From assembly GCA_046710445.1 (NCBI GenBank), contig JBKEHD010000017.1, positions 1-24,352 of the forward strand: a DNA stretch of 24,352 nucleotides, written 5' to 3'. The translations under genes were made by a program, and so were the position numbers. Positions 1 through 7,524 of this stretch are shown here, piece after piece. Origin of the DNA: JBKEHD01 sp046710445 (GTDB lineage Bacteria > Pseudomonadota > Alphaproteobacteria > Rickettsiales > Midichloriaceae). Every line of letters begins with the position of its first letter. Within the stretch, counting starts at the first letter, position 1. The notes under the pieces were generated by a model. The model did no database searches. It had not been told where the DNA came from and was given only the letters and a program-made list of their open reading frames with translations.

Positions 1-416
1 CTGCTATTTTTTCTATCGCTTCTAAGAGCTTCATCTATTTTTTCTTTGTTCATTTGTTCTTTATTGTTTACCATATTTAGCCTATTTTGGCACTCTGAAA
101 ATTTCATGCAATTGCCCTGTGTTACTACCTTGCTTGTGATAAGCCAATAAAAAGGCTGTGCGATTATAAAAAACAAAACTACAGGGTTTTTACAAATTTC
201 ATCAATATAAACAATGATAGTACCACCACCTATTGCTGTTGCAAAAAGTGTACATATCAAAATTAATGGGAAATGTTTCCCTATATCCATTGTACAGAAG
301 TCTTTATCCGTCTTAATACTCTTTAGATGATAAAAACCTATCCCTATACAGATTAGTAAATGTGATACAACAATAACAATATCAAGAATAGTAAGATCAT
401 TCAAATATCTTTGCAT
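1..416 (-). CDS. Sodium:solute symporter-like membrane protein, N-terminal part (runs off left edge)
   Basis: The frame is open from an ATG at 416 to the window edge (138 codons), with a stop just upstream at 423-425. The translation begins MQRYLNDLTILDIV and has three hydrophobic segments, at about residues 8-28, 44-67 and 73-91. The second contains A-T-A-I-G-G-G-T-I-I and is preceded by a short polar loop (SIKTDKDFC). This arrangement resembles the first helices of the sodium:solute symporter (SSS) family, which couples Na+ entry to uptake of solutes such as proline or pantothenate. After about residue 95 the sequence becomes hydrophilic and lysine-rich, where an SSS protein should continue into further helices. 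The gene may therefore be shortened, frameshifted or fused. It lies 34 bases downstream of the broken response regulator on the same strand. The substrate cannot be told, and the family call rests on pattern only. Confidence 0.5.
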   Translation of the reverse strand, partial: MQRYLNDLTILDIVIVVSHLLICIGIGFYHLKSIKTDKDFCTMDIGKHFPLILICTLFATAIGGGTIIVYIDEICKNPVVLFFIIAQPFYWLITSKVVTQGNCMKFSECQNRLNMVNNKEQMNKEKIDEALRSDRKNS

Positions 417-450
417 AAATACCTATTATAAAAATTATAAAAAATTTGTA

Positions 451-852
451 CTATTTATTTTTGTTCTTTTCTAAAAGTACATTTTCAATTTCTGTTATAA
501 AATCTTTTGTGATAGGTTTATGAAGGATTTTATCAAATACCTTATATCTTACATCAAATCCAAAAGTTATATAGCTTGCTTGGGTAACTAACACAATCGG
601 TATATGATTATATTTATAATATGTCCTCACTTTTTCTGCTAAGTCCAGACCAGTAAGTACAGGCATCTGATAATCTGTTACTATAATATCAAAGCTCAAT
701 CCAGCTTTACTTTTCATTATATCTACTGCCTCTTTACCATTATTGGCAGTTATAACTTCAAAATCAGCTTATTCCAACATCGCAGATAGTACATCTAACA
801 TGTAACGATTATCGTCTGCTAACAATACTTTTTTCTTATGAAAATTTTCCAT
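451..852 (-). pseudogene. Response regulator receiver domain interrupted by an in-frame TAA
   Basis: Read from an ATG at 852, the frame gives a complete single-domain CheY-like receiver of 133 codons. Codon 28 is a TAA stop (769-771), between MLE and ADFEV. All receiver landmarks are present on either side of the stop: the acidic pair in LLADDN near the N-terminus, the phospho-acceptor Asp in TDYQMP, the Thr in LVTQAS and the Lys in LHKPIT. Continuous homology across the stop shows that one codon was mutated, for example from CAA or GAA, and the frame is otherwise intact. Translation could restart at the ATG at 717, but that product lacks the acidic pair and the first strand and helix, so it should not be phosphorylated normally. 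No output domain is visible. The symporter-like gene follows. Identity as a receiver is firm; loss of function is inferred. Confidence 0.85.
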
Positions 853-1356
853 TTGAACAATTATTTGATTTTATCTATAAATCACCTTAGTAATAATTTT
901 ATAAAATACAAGAATTATTTTATAAAATTAGCATAAAAATTTTGATACAATATCAAAAATTAAGAAAATATAATGAATTTAAAGAAGATCAAAAAAATAA
1001 CTATCTAAATAAGTGGCTGAACGACAATCACAAGTTCATAAGAAACATACTAAAGTGACATCTGTTTTCAAATATTTTGGGCGTGATTACAAAATTATTA
1101 CAGAAATTTAGCTAATATATACCATAAAAAAAATATCAATTTATCGATAATAAATAGTCTATAAATCCCCCCATTTTTATACTTAAATTTTTTGAATTTT
1201 ATGGGCTTCTTAAACTAAAACAGAAATGTAATTAGATATTTATTGAAATACCATTTGTTGTGAAGATTATCATGCATTCTACGGGGTTTACACTCTATTA
1301 TTAGCATCACTAAATCCATAAAAACACATATTTAATAATTTATAAGCATTATTCTC
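853..1356. other. Gene-free stretch with possible decayed coding remnant
   Basis: About 500 bases hold no convincing gene. On the plus strand a frame open from about 900 to 1059 reads YNEFKEDQKNN, then LNKWLNDNHKFIRN, then stops. A second frame (GTG at 1012, stop at 1108-1110) ends KYFGRDYKIITEI. Both have coding-like composition and faintly recall the C-terminal end of IS5-type transposases, but they are in different frames and no inverted repeats or target duplications are visible. I see no tRNA or clear terminator. The right-hand end is the region downstream of the suf operon. Confidence 0.25.
896..928. repeat. Two identical 12-bp palindromes, 21 bp apart
   Basis: ATTTTATAAAAT, a perfect palindrome, occurs at 896-907 and again at 917-928, so the centres are exactly 21 bp (two helical turns) apart. 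The pair lies 44-76 bases upstream of the ATG of the receiver-domain gene on the minus strand. Same-face spacing is typical of paired operator half-sites, but in such AT-rich DNA chance occurrence is possible. Confidence 0.4.
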
Positions 1357-1749
1357 CTATAAATCTAAAATAAACCTACCCTCTTCACTCATCATGGATT
1401 TATCCCATTTTGGTTCCCATACCAATTTCACATTCACTTCATTAAGATTTGTAAAAGCACGTATTTTATTTCCTACCTCTTTTGGTATTAAGTCGGCAAC
1501 AGGACATGTTGGTGATGTTAATGTCATTTTGATATTTACTACCTCACTCTCTTCGTCAAATAAAACATCATATATCAATCCTAAATCCCATATATTCAAT
1601 GATATTTCTGGATCATATATATTTTTCAATATACAAATCACCTTTTCTTTGATTGATTTAATTTCTTGTATCTCAGCTATTTGTTCTTTAGAAAATTCTG
1701 AAAAAACAGCATTCCCCTCTTCTTTTTTAATAAAATCTTTGAGTTCCAT
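1357..1749 (-). CDS. sufT: SufT-like Fe-S assembly protein (MIP18/DUF59 domain)
   Basis: The 130-residue product is a MIP18-family (DUF59/PaaD-like) protein. It has about 30 residues of N-terminal extension, then the domain: ILKNIYDPEISLNIWDLGLIY, then the conserved T-S-P-T-C-P motif (about residues 79-84), where the Cys is the family's key residue, and a closing VWEPKWDKSMMSEEGR. In SUF operons this protein helps mature or deliver Fe-S clusters to targets and acts in the cytosol. It is the last gene of the suf operon, starting 8 bases after the sufS stop. The extension before the domain is usual for the SufT branch, as opposed to phenylacetate-pathway PaaD. Placement beside SufS supports SufT. 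Confidence 0.88.
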   Translation of the reverse strand: MELKDFIKKEEGNAVFSEFSKEQIAEIQEIKSIKEKVICILKNIYDPEISLNIWDLGLIYDVLFDEESEVVNIKMTLTSPTCPVADLIPKEVGNKIRAFTNLNEVNVKLVWEPKWDKSMMSEEGRFILDL

Positions 1750-1757
1750 ATAATATA

Positions 1758-2954
1758 TTAACCAAATAATTTATCAATTTTCTTTAAAGCATTTATTAGC
1801 TTATCCGCATCTTCCATATCGTTATATATACCGATAGATATCCTTGCCACACCTGTAATATTTAGAAGTTTCATTAGTGGTTGAGCGCAAAGATGCCCTG
1901 TGCGAATCGCAACATTAGATTTGTTTAATATTGCCCCAATGTCTGAATGATGTGCGCTTTTATGCAATATTGGGATAATGACAGTATCATTAAAATCATA
2001 CAGCAGCTGAAAATTTTTTAATTTTTTAATTCCGTCTATAATATATCTAGATATCTCAACTTCATTATTCCATATCTTTGTAAGATCTAGTTTATTCAAA
2101 TATTTCAAAGCTTCACCAAACCCTATAACTTCTACAATAGCAGGAGTCCCAGCTTCAAATTTATGTGGTGGTTTCAAAAATGTAGTATTATCAAAATTTA
2201 CACTTTCTATCATAGATCCACCAACTTGATAAACATCCATTTTTTCTAATAACTCATATTTCCCATATAATACACCAACCCCTGTAGGACCATATAATTT
2301 ATGTGAAGAAAAAACAAAGAAATCACAATCTAAATCCCTCACATCTATTTTCATATGTGGTATTGATTGACAACCATCTAGCAAAATCTTAGCTCCATAT
2401 TTTTTTGCTGCTTTCTTTATACGATGTATATCAATTCTTTCACCTGTAACATTCGATTTATGTGTTATAGCTATAAATTTTGTTTTATCTGATATTAATT
2501 TTTCAAATTTATCATAATCTAATTGATGATTTTTATTTAAAGGAATAACTTTAATTACATATCCATTTTCCTTAGCAACTTGTTGCCATGGGACTATATT
2601 TGAATGATGCTCTAAGGAGGAAATTAATATCTCATCACCTGCATTTAAAAACTTTTTAACATATGATTGTGCTACTAAATTTATCCCCTCTGTTGCATTT
2701 TTAGTGAAAATTATATTTTTTTCTGATTCAGCATTTATAAATTTTGCTACAATCTTCCTAGTAAACTCAAATTCATCTGTCAACTTAGCACTTAAATCAT
2801 AAATCCCTCTGTGAATATTTGCGTATTGATAAGAATATATCTCTTTAAGTTTTTCAATAACAACAGTTGGTTTTTGCGCACTTGCAGCAGTATCAAAAAA
2901 TGCAAAATCATTGTTGTTTTTGAATATAGAAAAATCTTCTTTGATATTATTCAT
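1758..2954 (-). CDS. sufS: Cysteine desulfurase SufS
   Basis: A PLP-dependent class-V aminotransferase-fold enzyme of 398 residues. It takes sulfur from L-cysteine as a persulfide and hands it to SufE for Fe-S cluster building. Visible hallmarks are the cofactor-stacking region SLEHHSNIVPW (about 113-123), Asp193 in LLDGCQ, the PLP Schiff-base lysine K219 in FSSHKLYGPTG, and the mobile catalytic Cys356 in RTGHLCAQP. The RTGHLCAQP form and length mark the SufS (group II) type rather than IscS. Its ATG overlaps the sufD stop by 4 bases (ATGA), indicating translational coupling. The partner sufE is divergently encoded at 6833. No key residue is missing. Confidence 0.97.
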   Translation of the reverse strand: MNNIKEDFSIFKNNNDFAFFDTAASAQKPTVVIEKLKEIYSYQYANIHRGIYDLSAKLTDEFEFTRKIVAKFINAESEKNIIFTKNATEGINLVAQSYVKKFLNAGDEILISSLEHHSNIVPWQQVAKENGYVIKVIPLNKNHQLDYDKFEKLISDKTKFIAITHKSNVTGERIDIHRIKKAAKKYGAKILLDGCQSIPHMKIDVRDLDCDFFVFSSHKLYGPTGVGVLYGKYELLEKMDVYQVGGSMIESVNFDNTTFLKPPHKFEAGTPAIVEVIGFGEALKYLNKLDLTKIWNNEVEISRYIIDGIKKLKNFQLLYDFNDTVIIPILHKSAHHSDIGAILNKSNVAIRTGHLCAQPLMKLLNITGVARISIGIYNDMEDADKLINALKKIDKLFG

Positions 2955-4114
2955 AAAATTTTTACTATATTGCTTTGAATCAAATGTTTTTCTTCATCAT
3001 CCAATTCATCTTGATCAAATACTTTTTTTAAAAATCCACGTATCAATAAATTTTTTCCAACATTTTCATCCAACCCCCTTGATTTCATATAGTAAATCTC
3101 ATCTTCATTAATATACCCTATTGTTGAGCCATGTGAGCATTTTACATCTTCAGAGTATATATCTAATTCTGGTCTTGAAAAAGCTTGTGCATCTTTAGAC
3201 AAAAGTAAATTTTGATTGAATTGTTGGGTATTTATATTGTGTAATTGATTTGGAATATAAATTTTAGAGTAAAACGAGCCTTTAGAAGAATCATCAAATA
3301 CATGATTATAATATTGCAAACTACTTGAGTGTGAATCTATATGTTTAATATCAAAAATTACATCATATATTTCACTTTCTTTACCTATACTTACTCCATA
3401 AAAATGTGCTATAGAATTAGCACCATACATCAAACAATTCACATATTGTCTATATGATTTTATCCCGTAATTTACAAAAAAATTATTATAAATAGCATTA
3501 TTTGAAGTCTCTAATTGTAATGAATACAAAAATTTAGTTTCATCAATAAAATCATGTGATTTAAAATGTTTTAAACTCGTATCCTCACATAAATTTATTT
3601 TTGTGACATGATTAAAATATGTATTGTTTGTTGATGCAAATGTTTCATGAAGAGACAACTTTAACCCCGACCTTATGGAAAACAACACAAATAAATTATG
3701 CGCTTTAGTTGAGCTGTATATAACTTCAACGGGTTTGTTAGGCGATTTCTGAAAATCAAACTGGATTACATTTTTTAAGTCTGAATAATTTTGCAGCACT
3801 TGATATTGACTATCAAATTTGCCATCTCCAAAATCAAAGTTATATTCAGATTGTTCTGTATAATCCAAATATTCTTTTGGTAACGTAGAGGCTTCATCAT
3901 CAACCTTCCCATCACATATTACGATGCTATATTTTGCATGATCAAGCTCCACAACAGATTTTGCATCCAAAGATTTATTGCTCTCAGCAGATTGCAGAAT
4001 ATCTAAATCAGAATATCTCCATTTCTCATCTCTAATTGTTGGAATTTTTTTATTTTTTAATAAATCATTAGATGCGCTTTTTAATTCATCTAAATTATAT
4101 GTTTTTTTAACCAT
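2951..4114 (-). CDS. sufD: Fe-S assembly scaffold subunit SufD
   Basis: The 387-residue product belongs to the SufB/SufD family and is the poorly conserved D subunit of the SufBC2D scaffold complex that assembles clusters in the cytosol. The recognisable part is the C-terminal third: YSKIYIPNQLHNINTQQFNQNLLLS, with a polar β-helix look, then ELDIYSEDVKCSHGSTIG and DEIYYMKSRGLDE. The KCSHG segment carries the histidine typical of SufD at the SufB-SufD interface. The N-terminal half is divergent and low in similarity, as usual for rickettsial SufD. It sits between sufC and sufS with 4-base spacing to sufC and a 4-base overlap with sufS. Confidence 0.95.
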   Translation of the reverse strand: MVKKTYNLDELKSASNDLLKNKKIPTIRDEKWRYSDLDILQSAESNKSLDAKSVVELDHAKYSIVICDGKVDDEASTLPKEYLDYTEQSEYNFDFGDGKFDSQYQVLQNYSDLKNVIQFDFQKSPNKPVEVIYSSTKAHNLFVLFSIRSGLKLSLHETFASTNNTYFNHVTKINLCEDTSLKHFKSHDFIDETKFLYSLQLETSNNAIYNNFFVNYGIKSYRQYVNCLMYGANSIAHFYGVSIGKESEIYDVIFDIKHIDSHSSSLQYYNHVFDDSSKGSFYSKIYIPNQLHNINTQQFNQNLLLSKDAQAFSRPELDIYSEDVKCSHGSTIGYINEDEIYYMKSRGLDENVGKNLLIRGFLKKVFDQDELDDEEKHLIQSNIVKIL

Positions 4115-4118
4115 TATT

Positions 4119-4865
4119 TTAATCTAATAATTTATCATATCCTTCTAACTCTATCTGATGAGCTAAATTTATATCACCTGACTTCACTATTTTTCCATTA
4201 CATAAAATATGAACATAATCTGGAGACAAATATTGCAGCATTTTAGTATAATGAGTTATCAAAATAAATCCGTTTTCTTTGTTTCTATAAGACGATATAC
4301 AGCTTGATACAAGCTTCATAGCATCTATGTCTAGACCTGAATCTACTTCATCTAATATTATTAGCTCCGGATCTAAAAGCATCATTTGTAAAATTTCAAA
4401 TTTCTTTTTTTCACCACCAGAAAACCCCTGATTAACTGAACGATTCAAAAGCTTTTCATCAATATTTAATAATTTAGCTTTCTCCTTAAGAGTTTTTAAA
4501 AATTTTACCGCATCTATATCCTTATCATCACCTTTGGCCTTGTTTTTTGATGATATAGCTGCCTTTAAAAAACTCTTCCAACTTACACCCGGTATCTCTA
4601 TTGGATTTTGGAATGATAAAAATATCCCTAGATTTGCACGCTCATCGACCTCTAGGTCATTTATTTTTTTACCATTATACAATATTTCTCCTTCTAATAT
4701 TTTATAATCACCTTTACCAGCAATAACATTAGCAAAAGAACTTTTCCCTGCACCATTATGACCCATAATTATATGCATCTCCCCCTTTTTTACCTTTAGA
4801 TTCAGATCATCTATTACTACTTTATCCTTAATAGAGGCTTTTAATTTCGATATATCTAATAACAT
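4119..4865 (-). CDS. sufC: Fe-S assembly ATPase SufC
   Basis: An ABC-type ATPase of 248 residues that energises the SufBCD scaffold; it is cytosolic and not a transporter. It has Walker A GHNGAGKSS (35-43), Q-loop LSFQNP (about 84-88), the SufC form of the signature FSGGEKKKFEILQM (148-161), Walker B LIILDE (168-173), DSGLD D-loop and the switch His205 in LITHY. The FSGGEKK signature and the DEVDSGLDIDA stretch distinguish SufC from transporter ATPases. It lies between sufB (21-base gap) and sufD (4-base gap). Full length and intact. Confidence 0.98.
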   Translation of the reverse strand: MLLDISKLKASIKDKVVIDDLNLKVKKGEMHIIMGHNGAGKSSFANVIAGKGDYKILEGEILYNGKKINDLEVDERANLGIFLSFQNPIEIPGVSWKSFLKAAISSKNKAKGDDKDIDAVKFLKTLKEKAKLLNIDEKLLNRSVNQGFSGGEKKKFEILQMMLLDPELIILDEVDSGLDIDAMKLVSSCISSYRNKENGFILITHYTKMLQYLSPDYVHILCNGKIVKSGDINLAHQIELEGYDKLLD

Positions 4866-4886
4866 ATTTTTAATTTATTTATAATT

Positions 4887-6326
4887 TTATCCAACTGCGC
4901 CTTCTAAACTAACATTTAACAATGCCCTTGCTTCTACAGCAAACTCCATAGGTAATTCATTTAAAACTTTTTTGCAAAAACCATTCACTATTAACGATAT
5001 CGCATCTTCTTTTGATATTCCTCGTTGCAAACAATAGTTTAACTGCTCTTCCCCAATCTTTGAAGTGGTTGCTTCATGCTCAATTTCTGAAGTGTGATTT
5101 TTTGATTCTATATATGGAATAGTTGCTGCAGAACATTTATCACCAATCAACAATGAATCACATTGAGTGAAATTTTTTGCTCCATCTGCATTTTTCATTG
5201 CATATACACGTCCTCTGTAAATATTTCTTGATTTTCCAGCGGATATACCTTTTGAAATAATTACACTACTAGTATTTTTCCCTATATGTATCATCTTAGT
5301 CCCAGTATCCGCTTGCTGATAATTATTTGTTAATGCTACAGAATAAAATTCACCAACAGAATTGTCTCCTTTTAAAATGCAACTTGGGTACTTCCAAGTT
5401 ATTGATGATCCTGTCTCTAATTGTATCCATGATATTTTTGAGTTATTTCCTTTGCATAATCCACGCTTAGTAACAAAATTATATATACCACCCTTCCCCT
5501 CTTTATTTCCTGGATACCAGTTCTGAACTGTTGAATATTTTATCGTTGCATCTTTAAGAGCAATCAACTCTACTACAGCTGCATGCAATTGGTTTTCATC
5601 CCTCATAGGAGCTGTACATCCTTCAAGGTAACTAACCTCACTTCCTTCATCCGCAATAATCAAGGTTCTTTCAAACTGACCAGTTTTAGACTCATTAATA
5701 CGGAAATATGTTGATAATTCCATAGGACATTTTGTATTTTTTGGTATGTATACAAAAGTCCCGTCACTAAATACTGCGGCATTTAATGCTGTAAAATAAT
5801 TATCTGAATGCGGAACTACAGAACCAAAATATTTTTTAATCAATTCTGGATGTTCTTTGATTGCTTCTGAAATTGAACAAAATATAATACCTTGTGCCTT
5901 TAGTTCATCTTTATAAGTTGTTGCAACTGAAACACTATCGAAAACTGCATCAACAGCAACACCAGCTAACGCTTTTTGCTCATGAAGAGGTATGCCTAGT
6001 TTTTTATAAGTTTCAAGAATTTCTGGATCAACTTCGTCTAAACTATCTAATTTTTTCTTTGGTTCCGAATAAAAGTATATATCTTGAAAATCTATTTTTG
6101 GATATTGCACTCCACTCCATTTTGGTTCCTCCATATTGAGCCAACCTTCATACGCAACAAATCTTTTTTCTAACATCCAATCAGGTTCATTCTTTTTAGA
6201 AGATATGAATTTTATAATATCTTTGTTAAGACCTTTTTCTGATTTAGAAGACTCTACATTAGTTACAAATCCGTATTTGTAATCCTCATTCATTAATTCT
6301 TCATGCTTTGTATTGTTTGATCCCAT
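4887..6326 (-). CDS. sufB: Fe-S assembly scaffold SufB
   Basis: The 479-residue product is the core scaffold subunit on which clusters are built. It shows the SufB N-terminal region EPDWMLEKRFVAYEGW, the central VPHSDNYFTALNAAVFSDGTFVYIPK, the polar β-helix, and the C-terminal DSLLIGDKCSAATIPYIE, whose Cys is the family's candidate sulfur or cluster ligand, followed by EHEATTSKIGEEQLNYCLQRG. The length fits the alphaproteobacterial form. It is the first structural gene after the Rrf2 regulator (6-base gap) and starts the sufBCDST series. Confidence 0.98.
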   Translation of the reverse strand: MGSNNTKHEELMNEDYKYGFVTNVESSKSEKGLNKDIIKFISSKKNEPDWMLEKRFVAYEGWLNMEEPKWSGVQYPKIDFQDIYFYSEPKKKLDSLDEVDPEILETYKKLGIPLHEQKALAGVAVDAVFDSVSVATTYKDELKAQGIIFCSISEAIKEHPELIKKYFGSVVPHSDNYFTALNAAVFSDGTFVYIPKNTKCPMELSTYFRINESKTGQFERTLIIADEGSEVSYLEGCTAPMRDENQLHAAVVELIALKDATIKYSTVQNWYPGNKEGKGGIYNFVTKRGLCKGNNSKISWIQLETGSSITWKYPSCILKGDNSVGEFYSVALTNNYQQADTGTKMIHIGKNTSSVIISKGISAGKSRNIYRGRVYAMKNADGAKNFTQCDSLLIGDKCSAATIPYIESKNHTSEIEHEATTSKIGEEQLNYCLQRGISKEDAISLIVNGFCKKVLNELPMEFAVEARALLNVSLEGAVG

Positions 6327-6332
6327 AATTAA

Positions 6333-6770
6333 CTACATTAAATTCTTTTTTAATTCAAAACCGACTGAATCATCTATAATATCTTCAACACTTATATTCT
6401 TTAATGTATTGATTAATAGATTATTTAATTTGTTCCATCCATTTTTCACTTTACATTTATCACTATATTCACATAAATTTTTTGATGACAAATTACATGA
6501 AGTCAATGCAAGATCCCCTTCAATGGCTGAAAAAACATCCAATACACTTATTTCGTTTAATTTTTTTTCTAACTTATATCCCCCAGCATTTCCACGGTGA
6601 GAAAGCAACAGCCCCTTTTTTGTCATCAATTTTAAAATCTTAACAACTGTAGATTCAGATATACCTGTTTTAGTGCTAAGTACGCTTGAACTTATAAATT
6701 CTTTCTTTACATCACACATCTCAGATATTATGATCGTAGCATAATCTGTTAATTTAGTGATTTTAAGCAT
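6333..6770 (-). CDS. Rrf2-family SUF regulator (IscR-like)
   Basis: A 145-residue Rrf2 transcription factor heading the suf operon. The N-terminal winged helix-turn-helix spans about residues 1-65 (LTDYATIII, then a recognition region ISESTVVKILKLMTKKGLL, then SHRGNAGGYKL). Three cysteines follow in the pattern C-x7-C-x5-C (TSC, NLC, DKC; about residues 92-106), the expected ligands for a sensor Fe-S cluster. The pattern and position match the SUF-system regulator group of alphaproteobacteria rather than RirA or NsrR, although these are hard to separate by eye. It probably represses the operon, and perhaps sufE, when clusters are plentiful, acting through the operator-like site at 6791-6813. 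Confidence 0.9.
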   Translation of the reverse strand: MLKITKLTDYATIIISEMCDVKKEFISSSVLSTKTGISESTVVKILKLMTKKGLLLSHRGNAGGYKLEKKLNEISVLDVFSAIEGDLALTSCNLSSKNLCEYSDKCKVKNGWNKLNNLLINTLKNISVEDIIDDSVGFELKKNLM

Positions 6771-6790
6771 ATATATATGATATCATTACA

Positions 6791-6813
6791 ATCAGTACTA
6801 TTTTAGTCCTATA
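6791..6813. promoter_or_regulatory. IscR type-1-like operator between the suf regulator and sufE
   Basis: On the minus strand the core reads GGACTAAAATAGTACT. It matches the central part of the known IscR type-1 consensus (GACT-R-www-Y-AGT) at every core position except the final C. It sits in the 62-base divergent region between the Rrf2 regulator (starts at 6770) and sufE (starts at 6833), immediately before a TATAAT (6814-6819) that could be the sufE -10 box. The regulator binding it is inferred to be the adjacent Rrf2 protein. Confidence 0.55.
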
Positions 6814-6832
6814 TATAATATTAGTTTAACAA

Positions 6833-7258
6833 ATGGTCAATCCAAAAATAAACAATGAAATCAAAAATTTAGTTGATGACTTTTCAACATTTGATAATTG
6901 GGAAGAAAAATACTCTTATATAATAGATTTAGGGAAAAAATTACCCAAATTATCAGAAGAAGATAAAATAGAAGAAAACAAAGTATCTGGATGTGTTAGT
7001 CAGGTATGGCTAATAACAAAAAAAGAGGGGGATAAATATTATTTTCGTGCAGATAGTGATGCTTTTATAGTAAAGGGGTTGATATTTATCGTACTAAAAC
7101 TTTTTTCAGAAAAAACAAAAGAAGAAATATTAACTGTTGATTTTGAAAAAGTATTTGATATGTTGGATATGAAAAATCATATCTCTCAAAGCAGAAGCAA
7201 TGGTATATTTTCTGTGGTAAAAAAAATAAAAGAAACAGCAGAAAGTAATAATTTATAA
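6833..7258 (+). CDS. sufE: SufE cysteine desulfurase activator / sulfur acceptor
   Basis: A 141-residue SufE-family protein that receives persulfide sulfur from SufS and passes it to the SufBCD scaffold. The active-site cysteine is C54 in VSGCVSQVWL. The fold follows: an N-terminal helix (IKNLVDDFSTFDNWEEKYSYIIDLGKKLP), then the Cys loop, strands (KYYFRADSDAFIVKGL) and a C-terminal helical part ending MKNHISQSRSNGIFSVVKKI. Its divergent placement beside the regulator, with an operator-like site between, suggests joint control with the suf operon. Its TAA overlaps the tatA stop on the other strand. Confidence 0.95.
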   Translation: MVNPKINNEIKNLVDDFSTFDNWEEKYSYIIDLGKKLPKLSEEDKIEENKVSGCVSQVWLITKKEGDKYYFRADSDAFIVKGLIFIVLKLFSEKTKEEILTVDFEKVFDMLDMKNHISQSRSNGIFSVVKKIKETAESNNL

Positions 7259-7450
7259 ATCTTTCACATCCTTTATATCTTCTGGCTCTTTGTTTTCTGG
7301 ATCTTTATCATCAGACTTTTCATTCATACCCTTTCTTAATGACCTAATACCCTTCCCTAGTTCACTCATCACCTTTGGTAATTTTCCAGCTCCAAACAGT
7401 ACAAAAACTATAAGAAGTATCAATAATAGCTCACCAAATCTACCAGACAT
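7253..7450 (-). CDS. tatA: Twin-arginine translocase subunit TatA
   Basis: A 65-residue TatA/E-type protein. It has one short N-terminal transmembrane segment (GELLLILLIVFVLFGAGKLP, about residues 6-25), the FGAGKLP hinge with the conserved Gly, an amphipathic helix (MSELGKGIRSLRKGM) and an acidic, lysine-rich tail. TatA oligomers form the pore that exports folded proteins across the inner membrane. The Phe-Gly before the amphipathic helix and the short length favour TatA over TatB. tatB and tatC are not in this window. It converges on sufE: the two stop codons share the palindrome TTATAA (7253-7258). Confidence 0.93.
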   Translation of the reverse strand: MSGRFGELLLILLIVFVLFGAGKLPKVMSELGKGIRSLRKGMNEKSDDKDPENKEPEDIKDVKDL

Positions 7451-7524
7451 TTAAAATTAACTTGATAAATTAAATTTTAGATATAGTACTATACTTAAGA
7501 ACATACACAAGCAAAAACATCATT

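Noticed and set aside
1394..1753. 119-residue plus-strand frame opposite sufT
   Set aside because: Shadow of sufT; no family resemblance and the minus-strand product is clearly conserved.
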